Assembly: GCA_023408075.1 (NCBI GenBank)
Contig: JAEYKW010000008.1
Location: 1-64,000 of the forward strand
DNA from: Bacillota bacterium
GTDB lineage: Bacteria; Bacillota; Clostridia; Christensenellales; SZUA-584
Reading direction: 5' to 3'
DNA: 64,000 bases
This document shows, piece by piece, positions 26,995-36,584 of the stretch. The notes beneath the pieces are model-generated. The model had not been told where the DNA came from. It worked only from the letters and a program-made list of their open reading frames with translations, and did no database searches. Numbering within the stretch: position 1 is the first letter of the stretch; each line of letters begins with the position of its first letter. A program made the position numbers and the translations under genes.

Positions 26995-27759
26995 TTATTC
27001 CGCCATAATCACGTTGATCCCCAAAGCCGCGAGGCCCTGCGAAAAATCGCGCTGCAGCGGTTGATCGGTCACAAGCAGATCAATATCCTCGGCGCGCGCG
27101 GTAGACGCATAGCCCACCTTATCCAGCTTTGTCTCGTCGCACAGCAGGCATATCGTCTGCGAACACGCGATCATGATCTTCTTGATATCCGATTCCTGCC
27201 CGTTCGAATCCGTCACGCCCCGCTCGAGAGAGAACCCCATGCATGAGAAAAACAGCTTGTTGGCGTGGTAATTGTGTAAGGACTCCTCGGCGATCCGGCC
27301 CACGTAGGACATGCTCTTTCTGCGCAGCACGCCCCCGGTGGAAACGATCTCGATGCCTTCCTCTTCAGAAAGCTCTTTGATCACGTTCTGCGCATTCGAA
27401 ATCACCGTCAGGTTCTTTTTGTTCTTTATATGTTTCGCCAGAAAGTATGCGGACGTGCTCGCGTCGAGTATGATCGTATCCCCGTCATCAACGAGCTTTG
27501 CCGCTTCTCTGCCTATCCTGTCCTTGCCCGAAATGTTGATCGTTCTGCGCATCTCGTAGGATATCTCCGGCCGGGCGCTTTCCGACAGCACGGCGCCTCC
27601 GTGCGTTCTTATCAGCAGGCTTTGCTCTTCGAGCAGGCTCATATCGCGGCGTATGGTTTCTTCCGCGACGCTGAAATAAGCGGCAGCCTCCTGAACCGAT
27701 ATGCTTTCCTTCTCGTTAAGCAGCGACAGCAATTTGTTTCTTCTCTCTACGGCAAACAA
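26995..27759 (-). CDS. DeoR-family transcriptional repressor
   Basis: 254 residues. N-terminal winged helix-turn-helix of the DeoR type (ISVQEAAAYFSVAEETIRRD, about 18-37) and the GGAV wing, then the sugar-phosphate-sensing domain with DASTSAYFLAKHI and LLCDETKLDKVGY. The TTG start at 27759 has GAAGGAAAG upstream. It is divergent from the 2-oxoacid dehydrogenase genes, and the shared 247-base gap has promoters facing both ways, so it probably represses itself and them in response to a phosphorylated sugar intermediate. Confidence 0.9.
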   Translation of the reverse strand: MFAVERRNKLLSLLNEKESISVQEAAAYFSVAEETIRRDMSLLEEQSLLIRTHGGAVLSESARPEISYEMRRTINISGKDRIGREAAKLVDDGDTIILDASTSAYFLAKHIKNKKNLTVISNAQNVIKELSEEEGIEIVSTGGVLRRKSMSYVGRIAEESLHNYHANKLFFSCMGFSLERGVTDSNGQESDIKKIMIACSQTICLLCDETKLDKVGYASTARAEDIDLLVTDQPLQRDFSQGLAALGINVIMAE

Positions 27760-27780
27760 AGTCTTTCCTTCTTTCGAATG

Positions 27781-27820
27781 GTTGCTAACTAATTATAGCA
27801 ACTGACAGCACCGGATGCAA
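27781..27820 (-). promoter_or_regulatory. Promoter of the deoR-type gene with overlapping inverted repeat
   Basis: On the minus strand TTGCAT (27820-27815), 17-base spacer, TATAAT (27797-27792). The inverted repeat GTTGCT (27781-27786)/AGCAAC (27797-27802) brackets the -10 box and is a good autoregulatory operator candidate. A second palindrome, GGTAT-TG-ATACC, lies at 27832-27843. Confidence 0.65.
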
Positions 27821-27891
27821 CATTTATATTTGGTATTGATACCGAACATGAACGAATGTGCCCGTTTGTATCTGTAATTAATAAAAATATG

Positions 27892-27920
27892 TTGTATTTC
27901 GTCTGATTATAATATAGAAT
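27892..27920 (+). promoter_or_regulatory. Promoter of the 2-oxoacid dehydrogenase genes
   Basis: TTGTAT (27892-27897), 17-base spacer, TAGAAT (27915-27920), about 86 bases before the E2 start and downstream of the palindrome at 27832-27843. Confidence 0.55.
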
Positions 27921-28006
27921 TAATCAAAATAATAGATCAAGACAATATGACATAAGAACAATTTTTGAATCATTACGGGATCCAAAGCGGTAAAGGAGAC
28001 ATACTG

Positions 28007-29203
28007 ATGGCGCATACGGTCATAATGCCCAAGCAGGGGCAGTCGGTTGAAAGCTGTATCATCACGAAATGGCACAAGGCAGTCGGCGATGATGTAAAAC
28101 GGGGAGAGTTGCTTTTTTCCTATGAGACGGACAAGGCGGCGTTTGACTTTGAGGCAGACGCGGAAGGCAAGCTGCTTGCCATCTTCGCGGAAGAGGGCGA
28201 CGATGTGCCCTGCCTTGACCCTGTGGGCGTTATAGGGCAAGAAGGGGAAGATATAGGCGGCGCGGCCGCTGCTGTGAAAGAGACGCAGCAAGCACCCGTC
28301 GAAGTGCAGCCAAAGCAGGAGCAGAAGAGCGAAGCGGCCCCCGTGCAAAAACGGCCGGACGGAGAGGTGTTCGTCTCGCCGAGAGCCAGAAGAGCCGCGG
28401 AGCGGCAGGGCGTGGACGCAGCGCTCGCAGTGCCTACGGGAGCGAACGGCAGGGTGATGGAGCGCGATATATACAATATATCTGAAAGCAGCGCAGCAAT
28501 GGCACAGACGCAGAGTGATACGCCGCAGGCGGAGTATACCGATGAAAAGCTTTCGAATGTGCGCAAGCTGATTGCGCGCGCCATGCACGAATCGCTTTCC
28601 AACCTGGCGCAGCTCACGCACAACTTCAGCTTTGACGCGACCAACCTGCTGGAATTGAGAAAGAAATTCAAGGCTGAGGGGAAGGACGTCACCATAAACG
28701 ACATTATCCTTTACGCCGTATCCAGAACACTTCAAAAGCACCCGTACTTAAACGCGCATTTCCTTGATGACAAGATACGCGTGTTCAATACTGTTAACCT
28801 TGGCGTGGCGGTGGATACCGACAGAGGGCTGCTTGTTCCGACGCTGTATGACGCGCATAAAAAGTCGCTGCTCGAGATATCGAGCGGTACAAAGGAACTC
28901 GTCGCGGCGGCAAGATCGGGCAGGATTGCTCCCGAATTGCTCGCGAACGGGACGTTTACGATATCCAATCTTGGGAATCTCGGCGTGGAAAGCTTTACGC
29001 CGATCATCAATCCTCCCCAGACGGCGATACTCGGCGTATGCGCGCTGCAAACACGGATTAAAAACACAGGCACTGCGATTTCATTTTATCAGGCGATGGG
29101 CCTTTCGCTCACATACGATCACCGTGCTGTGGACGGAGCGCCTGCCTCGAGGTTTGTGAAGGAGCTTGGAGAGATGCTGGAGACTATTGAGCAATTTATA
29201 TAA
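28007..29203 (+). CDS. 2-oxoacid dehydrogenase E2 (dihydrolipoamide acyltransferase)
   Basis: 398 residues. Lipoyl domain with the lipoylated Lys43 in YETDKAAFDF; an Ala/Pro/Gln-rich linker; peripheral subunit-binding domain FVSPRARRAAERQGVDAA (about 118-135); and the catalytic acyltransferase domain ending with DHRAVDGAPASRF, the active-site His motif. It transfers the acyl group made by E1 to coenzyme A. ATG 28007 has AAAGGAG upstream. The gene order E2-E3-E1 and the DeoR control differ from the usual pyruvate dehydrogenase operon; the acyl substrate cannot be assigned. Confidence 0.9.
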   Translation: MAHTVIMPKQGQSVESCIITKWHKAVGDDVKRGELLFSYETDKAAFDFEADAEGKLLAIFAEEGDDVPCLDPVGVIGQEGEDIGGAAAAVKETQQAPVEVQPKQEQKSEAAPVQKRPDGEVFVSPRARRAAERQGVDAALAVPTGANGRVMERDIYNISESSAAMAQTQSDTPQAEYTDEKLSNVRKLIARAMHESLSNLAQLTHNFSFDATNLLELRKKFKAEGKDVTINDIILYAVSRTLQKHPYLNAHFLDDKIRVFNTVNLGVAVDTDRGLLVPTLYDAHKKSLLEISSGTKELVAAARSGRIAPELLANGTFTISNLGNLGVESFTPIINPPQTAILGVCALQTRIKNTGTAISFYQAMGLSLTYDHRAVDGAPASRFVKELGEMLETIEQFI

Positions 29204-29223
29204 AGCATAACGGAGGCATAAAC

Positions 29224-30594
29224 ATGTATGATCTGATCGTGATCGGAGGAGGTCCCGCCGGATACCGCGCGGCTGAGATGGCGGGAGCAGGCGGCCTGCG
29301 CGTCCTGCTGGCAGAGAAGCGGGAAGTCGGCGGCGTATGCCTGAACGAGGGCTGTATTCCCACGAAAACACTCCTCTATTCGGCAAAGATAAAGGACAAC
29401 GCAGCGCACGGCGAAAAATACGGCGTGCTGGCGGAGAGCGTGAAGCTCGACCACAAGGCGGTGCTTGCCCGCAAGAACAAGGTTGTGAAAACGCTCGTGT
29501 CGGGTGTCAGGGCGCAGCTCCGCTCGGCGGGCGTCACCATCGTGCAGGGCGAGGCGCAGGTTTTAAAGCGCGGCGAGGGGTTTGACGTCAAGTGCGGGGA
29601 AGATGTGCATATTGGCCAACGGCTGCTTATTGCGGCGGGTTCGGTGCCGGTCGTGCCGCCGATACCCGGGCTCAAGGAGTCGCTCGAAAGCGGGTTTGCG
29701 CTGACGAGCAGGGAGATACTCGATCTGGACGTTGTTCCGCAACGGCTCGCGGTGATCGGCGGCGGCGTCATCGGGCTCGAAATGGCGAGCTATTTCGCTT
29801 CCGCGGGCAGCGAAGTCACAGTTGTGGAAATGCTCGAAAGCATAGGCGGCCCCATTGATGCCGACATCGCGAAGCTGCTTAAGAAGAACCTTGAGAAAAA
29901 GGGCATTACGTTCCTGCTCGGATGCAGGGTTACGGAAGTCGGCAGCGGCGTGCTCAAAGCACAGGATGCCGCCGGAATTAAGGAGATCGGCTGCGACGCC
30001 GTGCTGCTCTCGGCAGGCAGACGGGCTGCGTCGGAAGGCCTCGGGCTTAATAACATCGGTGTGCTCAGCGAAAAGGGGGCCGTGATGACGGACGAGCGCA
30101 TGAGGACGAATATACCCGGCGTGTACGCGGCGGGCGACATCAACGGCAAATCGATGCTCGCGCATACCGCGTACCGTGAGGCGGAAGTCGCGGTCAACGA
30201 TATGCTCGGCAAAGCGGATGGGATGGACTACCGCGCCGTGCCCGGCGTCATATACACAAGCCCCGAGGTCGCGGGAGCGGGGGAAACGGAGGAATCCGCC
30301 AAGGCAAAGGGTGTGGCGTATCAATCCACAACCGTTTCCATGCGGTTTTCGGGAAGATATCTCGCGGAGAACGAGGGCGGCGACGGTATCGCAAAAATCA
30401 TCACAGATGGCCGCGGGCGCATTGCCGGATTTCATATGATAGGCAGCTACGCGTCCGAGATCATATACGGGGCCAGTATGATGATAGGGCGCGAAATGAC
30501 GCCCGCGCAGGTACAAAAGATGATATTCCCGCACCCGACGGTGTCGGAGATAATAAAAGAATGTGTATTTCAGACAGGAGAACATCATGACTAA
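29224..30594 (+). CDS. Dihydrolipoamide dehydrogenase (E3)
   Basis: 456-residue flavoprotein. FAD site VIGGGPAGYRAA (6-17), redox-active disulfide Cys39/Cys44 in GGVCLNEGCIPTK, NAD site VIGGGVIGLEMASYF, second FAD motif VYAAGDINGK, and the C-terminal catalytic His-Glu in FPHPTVSE. It reoxidises the lipoyl group of E2 with NAD. There is no N-terminal lipoyl domain. It starts 20 bases after E2 and its end overlaps the E1 start by eight bases, so translation is coupled. Confidence 0.94.
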   Translation: MYDLIVIGGGPAGYRAAEMAGAGGLRVLLAEKREVGGVCLNEGCIPTKTLLYSAKIKDNAAHGEKYGVLAESVKLDHKAVLARKNKVVKTLVSGVRAQLRSAGVTIVQGEAQVLKRGEGFDVKCGEDVHIGQRLLIAAGSVPVVPPIPGLKESLESGFALTSREILDLDVVPQRLAVIGGGVIGLEMASYFASAGSEVTVVEMLESIGGPIDADIAKLLKKNLEKKGITFLLGCRVTEVGSGVLKAQDAAGIKEIGCDAVLLSAGRRAASEGLGLNNIGVLSEKGAVMTDERMRTNIPGVYAAGDINGKSMLAHTAYREAEVAVNDMLGKADGMDYRAVPGVIYTSPEVAGAGETEESAKAKGVAYQSTTVSMRFSGRYLAENEGGDGIAKIITDGRGRIAGFHMIGSYASEIIYGASMMIGREMTPAQVQKMIFPHPTVSEIIKECVFQTGEHHD

Positions 30595-33061
30595 ACTGCT
30601 GACAATAGATCCGGTTAACAGAAGAAAATCTGATACGGTTACGTTCAACGATATCCCGGTGAACGCTTATCAGAAAACAGTGAACGATGAGAAAGCCAAT
30701 TTCACGACAGAAGAATTTCTGCGTATTTACCGCGACATGCTCTTTATTCGCGAATTCGAGACGATGCTCAATGAGATCAAAACAAAAGGGGAGTTCTCCG
30801 GGATAACCTACAGCAACCCCGGCCCTGCGCATCTTGGCATCGGGCAGGAGGCTGCGTATGTCGGGCAGGCCTATGAGCTCGGCATAGAGGATTATATTTT
30901 CGGCTCGCACAGAAGTCACGGCGAGATATTGGCCAAAGGCCTTTCCGCCATTGAGAAAATTGATGACGACAGCTTGCTGAAAATCATGAAAGAGTTTTTC
31001 GGCGGAGCCATATACAGCGTGATCGAAAAGCACTCAAAGCATACGAGTGTGAAGGACAAGGCGAGGGCATTTCTGATATACGGCGTGCTCGCCGAAATAT
31101 TCGGAAGGTCAACGGGTTTCAACAAAGGCTTCGGCGGCTCCATGCACGCGTTTTTCATTCCTTTCGGGTCTTTTCCGAACAACGCGATTGTCGGCGGCAG
31201 CGGGGATATTGCCGCGGGTGGGGCGTTGTTTAAGCGCGTAAACAGAAAGCCGGGCGTTGTGATATGCAACATCGGCGACGGCTCCATCGGCTGCGGGCCG
31301 GTATTTGAAGGCATGAACTTCTCGGCGATGGACCAATATACGGCGCTGTGGGACGACGCGCACAAGGGCGGGTTGCCTATCATCTATAACGTATTCAACA
31401 ACGGCTACGGAATGGGCGGGCAGACGACGGGCGAGACAATGGCTTACGGGCTTGTTTCGCGTCTGGGCGCAGGGATTACGCCCTCGCAGATGTATGCGGA
31501 AACGGTAGACGGTTACAATCCTCTCGCTGTCATCGATGCGTACAGAAGGAAGCTGCAGCTGATCGGCGAAAACAAAGGCCCGCTGCTGCTCGAGGTGCTG
31601 ACGTACCGCATGAGCGGGCACAGCCCTTCGGACGCAGACTCTTACCGCTCGAAAGAGGAGAAAGACCTCTGGGCAAAGGAAGACTCTATCGTGTCGTTTA
31701 GAAATCAGCTTGTTGAGGCGGGTGTCGCGGCGCAAAGCGAGCTCGAAGCGATATCGGCATATGTGCACGGCGAGATCGTCGCGGCGCTTCAGGCGGCGAT
31801 TGACGATGAAATTTCACCGAGAATAGACCCGAATGAGCATCCGGATGTGATTGCTGAGCTTATGTTTTCCAACCGGAGCGTGACGTCTATGGAGCCGGGC
31901 AGAGCACCCGACGTGCTGCTGCCGAAGGAAGAAAATCCGAGAGTCATACAGCTTAAGAAAAAGGCACGTTTTGCTTATGACGAAAACGGACAGCCCGTTT
32001 CGAAGCTCAAAGCATACCAGCTGCGCGACGGTATATTCGAGGCGATGATCGACAAGTTCTACGAGGATCCGACGATGATTGCGTACGGCGAGGAGAACCG
32101 CGACTGGGGCGGCGCGTTCGCCGTATACCGCGGGCTCACCGAATCTTTGCCGTATCACCGGCTGTTCAACGCACCGATATCAGAGGGGGCGATCGTGGGC
32201 AGCGGCGTCGGGTACGCGATGTGCGGCGGCAGGGCGGTCGTTGAGCTGATGTATTCCGATTTCCTCGGGCGCGCGGGCGACGAGGTATTCAACCAGATGA
32301 GCAAATGGCAGTCGATGAGCGCGGGCGTACTTAAGATGCCTCTCGTGCTGCGCATGTCGGTCGGCTCAAAATACGGCGCGCAGCATTCACAGGATTTTTC
32401 GAGCATATGCGCGCATATACCGGGGCTTAAAGTCGTGTTCCCCGTGACGCCTTACGACGCCAAGGGATTGATGAACGCGGCGCTTAACGGAACCGACCCC
32501 GTCATATTTATGGAAAGCCAGAGGATATACGACATCGGCGAGATGTTCCATAAGGAAGGAGTCCCCGAAGGATACTACGAAGTCGCGATTGGCGAGCCGG
32601 ACATCAAGAAAGCGGGAAGCGACCTCACAATACTGTCTGTGGGGGCGACGCTTTACCGCGCGCTGCCCGCCGCGCAGCTGCTGGAAGAGAAATACGGCGT
32701 ATCGACCGAAGTCATTGACGCGAGAAGCATCGTGCCCTTCAACTACGAAAAGGTCATAGAGTCTGTCAAAAAGACAGGCAAGATCGTGATTACGGGCGAT
32801 ACCTGCGAGAGAGGGTCGCATCTTAAGGAATTTGCGCAGAATTTAACCGAGCTTTGCTTCGATTATCTGGATGCGCCTCCCGTGGTTGTGGGCGCGAAGA
32901 ACTGGATCACGCCCGCGCATGAGCTGGAGGATTACTTCTTCCCTCAGCCGGACTGGATTGTGGACGCGGTGCACGAGAAGATCATGCCGCTGAAAGGACA
33001 TGTCCCGAAAAACAATTTTACGCACTTAGGGCAGATTGACAGGTTAAAAAGAGGAGTTTGA
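30587..33061 (+). CDS. 2-oxoacid dehydrogenase E1, fused alpha and beta subunits
   Basis: 824-residue thiamine-diphosphate enzyme. Residues to ~430 are an E1-alpha domain (PGPAHLGIGQEAA, SHRSHGEILAKG, TPP site GDGSIGCGPVFEGMNF ending NNGYGMGGQ); residues ~480-824 are E1-beta (AYGEENRDWGGAF, LMYSDFLGRAGDEVFNQ, YGAQHSQDFSS). The two are normally separate ~330-residue proteins. About 45 extra residues lie between the SHRSHGEILAKG and GFGGSMHAF motifs. The start ATG 30587 lies inside the E3 gene end. The 2-oxoacid could be pyruvate, a branched-chain acid, acetoin or a sugar-derived acid; sequence alone does not decide. Confidence 0.9.
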   Translation: MTKLLTIDPVNRRKSDTVTFNDIPVNAYQKTVNDEKANFTTEEFLRIYRDMLFIREFETMLNEIKTKGEFSGITYSNPGPAHLGIGQEAAYVGQAYELGIEDYIFGSHRSHGEILAKGLSAIEKIDDDSLLKIMKEFFGGAIYSVIEKHSKHTSVKDKARAFLIYGVLAEIFGRSTGFNKGFGGSMHAFFIPFGSFPNNAIVGGSGDIAAGGALFKRVNRKPGVVICNIGDGSIGCGPVFEGMNFSAMDQYTALWDDAHKGGLPIIYNVFNNGYGMGGQTTGETMAYGLVSRLGAGITPSQMYAETVDGYNPLAVIDAYRRKLQLIGENKGPLLLEVLTYRMSGHSPSDADSYRSKEEKDLWAKEDSIVSFRNQLVEAGVAAQSELEAISAYVHGEIVAALQAAIDDEISPRIDPNEHPDVIAELMFSNRSVTSMEPGRAPDVLLPKEENPRVIQLKKKARFAYDENGQPVSKLKAYQLRDGIFEAMIDKFYEDPTMIAYGEENRDWGGAFAVYRGLTESLPYHRLFNAPISEGAIVGSGVGYAMCGGRAVVELMYSDFLGRAGDEVFNQMSKWQSMSAGVLKMPLVLRMSVGSKYGAQHSQDFSSICAHIPGLKVVFPVTPYDAKGLMNAALNGTDPVIFMESQRIYDIGEMFHKEGVPEGYYEVAIGEPDIKKAGSDLTILSVGATLYRALPAAQLLEEKYGVSTEVIDARSIVPFNYEKVIESVKKTGKIVITGDTCERGSHLKEFAQNLTELCFDYLDAPPVVVGAKNWITPAHELEDYFFPQPDWIVDAVHEKIMPLKGHVPKNNFTHLGQIDRLKRGV

Positions 33062-33150
33062 CGTGACGAGAGATAATATTAACTGACAGAAGGGCAAAAC
33101 TCAATAAGTACATATTTATCTGATAGTAACGGAACCGGAAGGAGACATAT

Positions 33151-34773
33151 ATGTATAAGTTGATAATAGTGGACGACGAAGAAGAAGTGAGGCGCGGTAT
33201 CATCGAAACCATTAAGTGGGACAAGTTTGGTTTCGAGATCGTCGGAGAAGCGGAAAATGGAAGAGAAGCGCTGGAGCTTATCGAAGAAAACACACCTGAC
33301 GTCATCATAACGGATATAAGCATGCCGCTTATGGACGGGCTGCAGCTGGCTGCGGCCGTTCAAGATGAATATCCGACGGTAAAAATCGTCATATTGACCG
33401 GCTTTGACGATTTCAAGTTTGCGCAGCAGGCCATCAAATACGGCGTTATTGACTATATCTTAAAACCCATTCTGCCCAAAGAGATCAGCGAGCTTATGCA
33501 AAAGCTCAAGAAACAGATAGACAGTGAGATAGAGGAAAAGAACGATAAAGAAAAATTAAAACAGCATTACTATGAGAGCATGCCCGTGTTAAAGGAAAAC
33601 TTTCTTATGTCGCTTGTTTCAGGCAGGCAGGGAAAGGACGAGGCAGAGAGAAAAATCTCCGATTTCGATTTACGTATAAAGGGCAGCTGCTTTGCTGCGG
33701 CTGCCCTGAGTATAGACAGCGGCAGCTCACAGGATATGTGGGACGATTCGGATACCGAGCTCATGAAGTTTGCGGTATTCAATATCGCGCAGGAGATACT
33801 CGATAAACGCGGAAACGGTGAAGTGTTCTTCTTTGACAATGCGCCTGTGATTATTGCGGGCGTTGAAAGCACCGATAAATCGGCAGCGTTCAGAAAGGTT
33901 TTTTCGCTGCTCGAAGAAATAAGGCAGAGCGTAGAAAAATACCTGAAGTTCACCGTTGTGATAGGCCTTGGCAGCATATACGACAGCGTGGAAAGAATCG
34001 CTCATTCATTTGAGTCCGCCGTGACCGCGCTGGAATACAGGCTTGTTCTCGGGGGCAACAAGGTCATATTCGCGGACGACCTTGAGCCGGAGATTACGGA
34101 TACGATCGTTTTTGATGAAAATAAAGAAAGACGGCTGATATCGAGCATAAAATTCGGCGAAAAAAAGGATGTTTTCGAAGCAGTGGCGCTGCTGTTTCAT
34201 GACGTCGGGAAGAAAGCGTCTATAAAGGGATTCCAGCTCTATTTTTTAGAGATACTCGCTGCCATTTCCAAGCTTGCACGCGTATTTCAAATCGACGTCA
34301 CAGAGATACTGCCTCACGGATCAGGTTTTTACGCGGATATCAGCCGGTTTGAGACGACGGACGAGATGAAAGAATGGATCGAAACGCTTTGTAGCAAGCT
34401 GATGGATATCATATCCGCTAAACGGGTGAATACGATACAGACGATGCTCGAAAAAGCAAAGGACTTCATAGACGAGAATTTCGACGATCATGAACTGAGC
34501 CTGCAAAAGCTCGCGGATGTGCTGTTTATCAGCCCCAGCTATTTAAGCCTGATATTCAAAAATGAAGCGGGCGAGACGTTCTTAAAATACCTGATACGCG
34601 TCCGGCTCGAAGCCGCAAAAGAGCTGCTCAACGCGCCCGATGTCAAAATCACAGAGGTCGCCGAACGGGTAGGCTACCCGGATATCAGTTATTTCAGCTA
34701 CTTTTTCAAGAAAAATTTTGGCGTGTCGCCAAGGGAATACAGAAGCAAGCGCATTGACGCAAAGGGGTGCTGA
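33151..34773 (+). CDS. YesN-type response regulator with AraC DNA-binding domain
   Basis: 540 residues. Receiver: IIVDDEEE acidic pocket, phospho-acceptor Asp55 in VIITDISMPLMDG, and Lys-Pro in DYILKPIL. A ~280-residue middle part is followed by the AraC-type domain (LQKLADVLFISPSYLSLIFK and VAERVGYPDISYFSYFF). The gene overlaps or abuts the following kinase gene. It probably controls the lone binding-protein gene at 36571 and perhaps the fucose importer operon at 38382. Confidence 0.93.
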   Translation: MYKLIIVDDEEEVRRGIIETIKWDKFGFEIVGEAENGREALELIEENTPDVIITDISMPLMDGLQLAAAVQDEYPTVKIVILTGFDDFKFAQQAIKYGVIDYILKPILPKEISELMQKLKKQIDSEIEEKNDKEKLKQHYYESMPVLKENFLMSLVSGRQGKDEAERKISDFDLRIKGSCFAAAALSIDSGSSQDMWDDSDTELMKFAVFNIAQEILDKRGNGEVFFFDNAPVIIAGVESTDKSAAFRKVFSLLEEIRQSVEKYLKFTVVIGLGSIYDSVERIAHSFESAVTALEYRLVLGGNKVIFADDLEPEITDTIVFDENKERRLISSIKFGEKKDVFEAVALLFHDVGKKASIKGFQLYFLEILAAISKLARVFQIDVTEILPHGSGFYADISRFETTDEMKEWIETLCSKLMDIISAKRVNTIQTMLEKAKDFIDENFDDHELSLQKLADVLFISPSYLSLIFKNEAGETFLKYLIRVRLEAAKELLNAPDVKITEVAERVGYPDISYFSYFFKKNFGVSPREYRSKRIDAKGC

Positions 34774-34775
34774 AG

Positions 34776-36584
34776 GTGAGGCGGAGAATACCCAAGGCGC
34801 TGCTGCGCGTCTATAGATTCCTGCGGAACAGCATTAAAATCGGCAGCCTGCAATCGGTCATAACCATTTCATTTACCGCTGTCACAATATTGTCCATGCT
34901 GCTGATAGGGCTCGCGTTTTACAGCACGTTCTCTGAAAACGCCGAGAAGAACGCGGCGTCGAGTTCTCAGCAGATTATGGACCAGGCGACGATAAACCTC
35001 GAAAACTACCTTGTGACAATGATGGATATTTCCGACCTGATACAAAACAATCTGAGCCGGGATTCCGATGAGAACACAAAAGATTTGCACAGCCTTTTTT
35101 CTCTGACAATGGAGATACGCAAAGACATCGTGACGGTTGCGGTTTTTGATGAAAACGGAAATATTATTGTCAACAGCCCTGGATTTGCGTATGACCACAA
35201 TTATGTCATCGCGCAGCAGGACTGGTTTAAAGGCGCGCAGGAAAATCCCGCAAAATATATATTTCAGCCGCCGCACGTTCAGCGGCTGTTTGAAAGCAGG
35301 CGCCCGTGGGTGGTATCGCTATGCAGGGGGGTCACGGTTTACAGGCAAGGCGTTCCCGTCACATGGGTCGTCATGGTCGATATGAATTTCAGCGTTATCG
35401 AGCAGCTTTGCAGCCGGGTCAGCCTGGGTCAGCGCGGGTATATCTATGTCATCGACCAGGCCGGGAATATTATCTATCACCCTCAGCAGCAGCTGATTTA
35501 CACAGGACTCAAAGAAGAGAACATCAGCGGCGCGCTGAGCAATGAGCCGGGCTCGCATTTTGAAAACTTTCAGGGTGAAGTCAGAATCACGACGATAAAG
35601 GATATCCATTACACGGGCTGGAAGATGGTGGGCGCAAGCTTTGTCGATGAACTCGTCGCGAATAAAGAGAATTTCAACAATTTGATCTTTTATATATTGC
35701 TGTTCGGCATTGGCATCGAGGTTCTTGGGTCTATGTTCATTTCGTCGAAGATATCGCAGCCTGTCAAAAAGCTCGAATACCAGATGAACAAGGTGGAGAA
35801 CGGCGATTTTGACATTGGTGATCTTGAAGTGAAAGGCGAGGATGAGGTCAAGAGACTCACAAAAGCGTTCAACGTGATGATCAGAAGGATAAAGCAGCTG
35901 ATGAACCAGATCATCAGCGAGCAGGAAGCGATACGCAAAAGCGAGCTCAAAGCGCTTCAGGCTCAGATCAATCCGCATTTTCTATACAATACGCTGGATT
36001 CGATCATCTGGATGAACGAAAACCGCAATTATAAGGGTGTGACGGAAATGACCGCGGCGCTTGCGAAATTTTTCAGGATAAGCATCAGCAAAGGCAACGA
36101 GATCATAGGCGTCGGGGACGAAATAGAGCATGCAAGAAGTTATCTTGTGATACAAAAGATAAGGTATAAAAACAAATTCGACTTTTCCATCGACGCAGAG
36201 CAGGATACGTACAACCATAAGACCTTGAAGCTCGTGCTGCAGCCGATCATAGAAAACGCGATTTACCACGGCATAAACAAGATACAGGAAAAAGGCGAAA
36301 TCAGTATAAAGGTGTTTATTCAGGACGGCAAGCTCGTGTTTCAGGTGTCCGACAACGGCTATGGAATTAAACCGGAGCATTTGAAAGGGATATTGAACAG
36401 AGAGCCTTCGAGTGAGCATTCGTCGGGCGTGGGGCTCAAGAATGTGAACGAGAGGATAAAGCTCTATTACGGGAGCGGCTACGGTGTCGATATCGCCAGC
36501 GAAATAGAAGTCGGCACCACGGTCAGCATATGGATTCCTTTGACGGAACCGGAGAACGGAGGAGGTCATAATGAAATTTCGTAG
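34776..36584 (+). CDS. YesM-type sensor histidine kinase with Cache sensor
   Basis: 602 residues from GTG 34776, chosen because AAAGGGG lies eight bases upstream; an in-frame GTG at 34767 would add three residues and overlap the regulator stop. Transmembrane helices lie near residues 30-52 and 305-325. Between them is a double-Cache extracellular sensor (VAVFDENGNIIVNSPGF, IYVIDQAGNIIYHPQ). HAMP, then His401 in AQINPHFLYNTLDSI, then ENAIYHGI and SDNGYGI of the ATPase domain. The binding-protein gene starts 14 bases before its stop, so the two are translationally coupled. Confidence 0.93.
   Translation: MRRRIPKALLRVYRFLRNSIKIGSLQSVITISFTAVTILSMLLIGLAFYSTFSENAEKNAASSSQQIMDQATINLENYLVTMMDISDLIQNNLSRDSDENTKDLHSLFSLTMEIRKDIVTVAVFDENGNIIVNSPGFAYDHNYVIAQQDWFKGAQENPAKYIFQPPHVQRLFESRRPWVVSLCRGVTVYRQGVPVTWVVMVDMNFSVIEQLCSRVSLGQRGYIYVIDQAGNIIYHPQQQLIYTGLKEENISGALSNEPGSHFENFQGEVRITTIKDIHYTGWKMVGASFVDELVANKENFNNLIFYILLFGIGIEVLGSMFISSKISQPVKKLEYQMNKVENGDFDIGDLEVKGEDEVKRLTKAFNVMIRRIKQLMNQIISEQEAIRKSELKALQAQINPHFLYNTLDSIIWMNENRNYKGVTEMTAALAKFFRISISKGNEIIGVGDEIEHARSYLVIQKIRYKNKFDFSIDAEQDTYNHKTLKLVLQPIIENAIYHGINKIQEKGEISIKVFIQDGKLVFQVSDNGYGIKPEHLKGILNREPSSEHSSGVGLKNVNERIKLYYGSGYGVDIASEIEVGTTVSIWIPLTEPENGGGHNEIS

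Noticed and set aside
29563..30648. 361-codon minus-strand frame opposite E3
   Set aside because: Antisense shadow of a strongly conserved flavoprotein gene.
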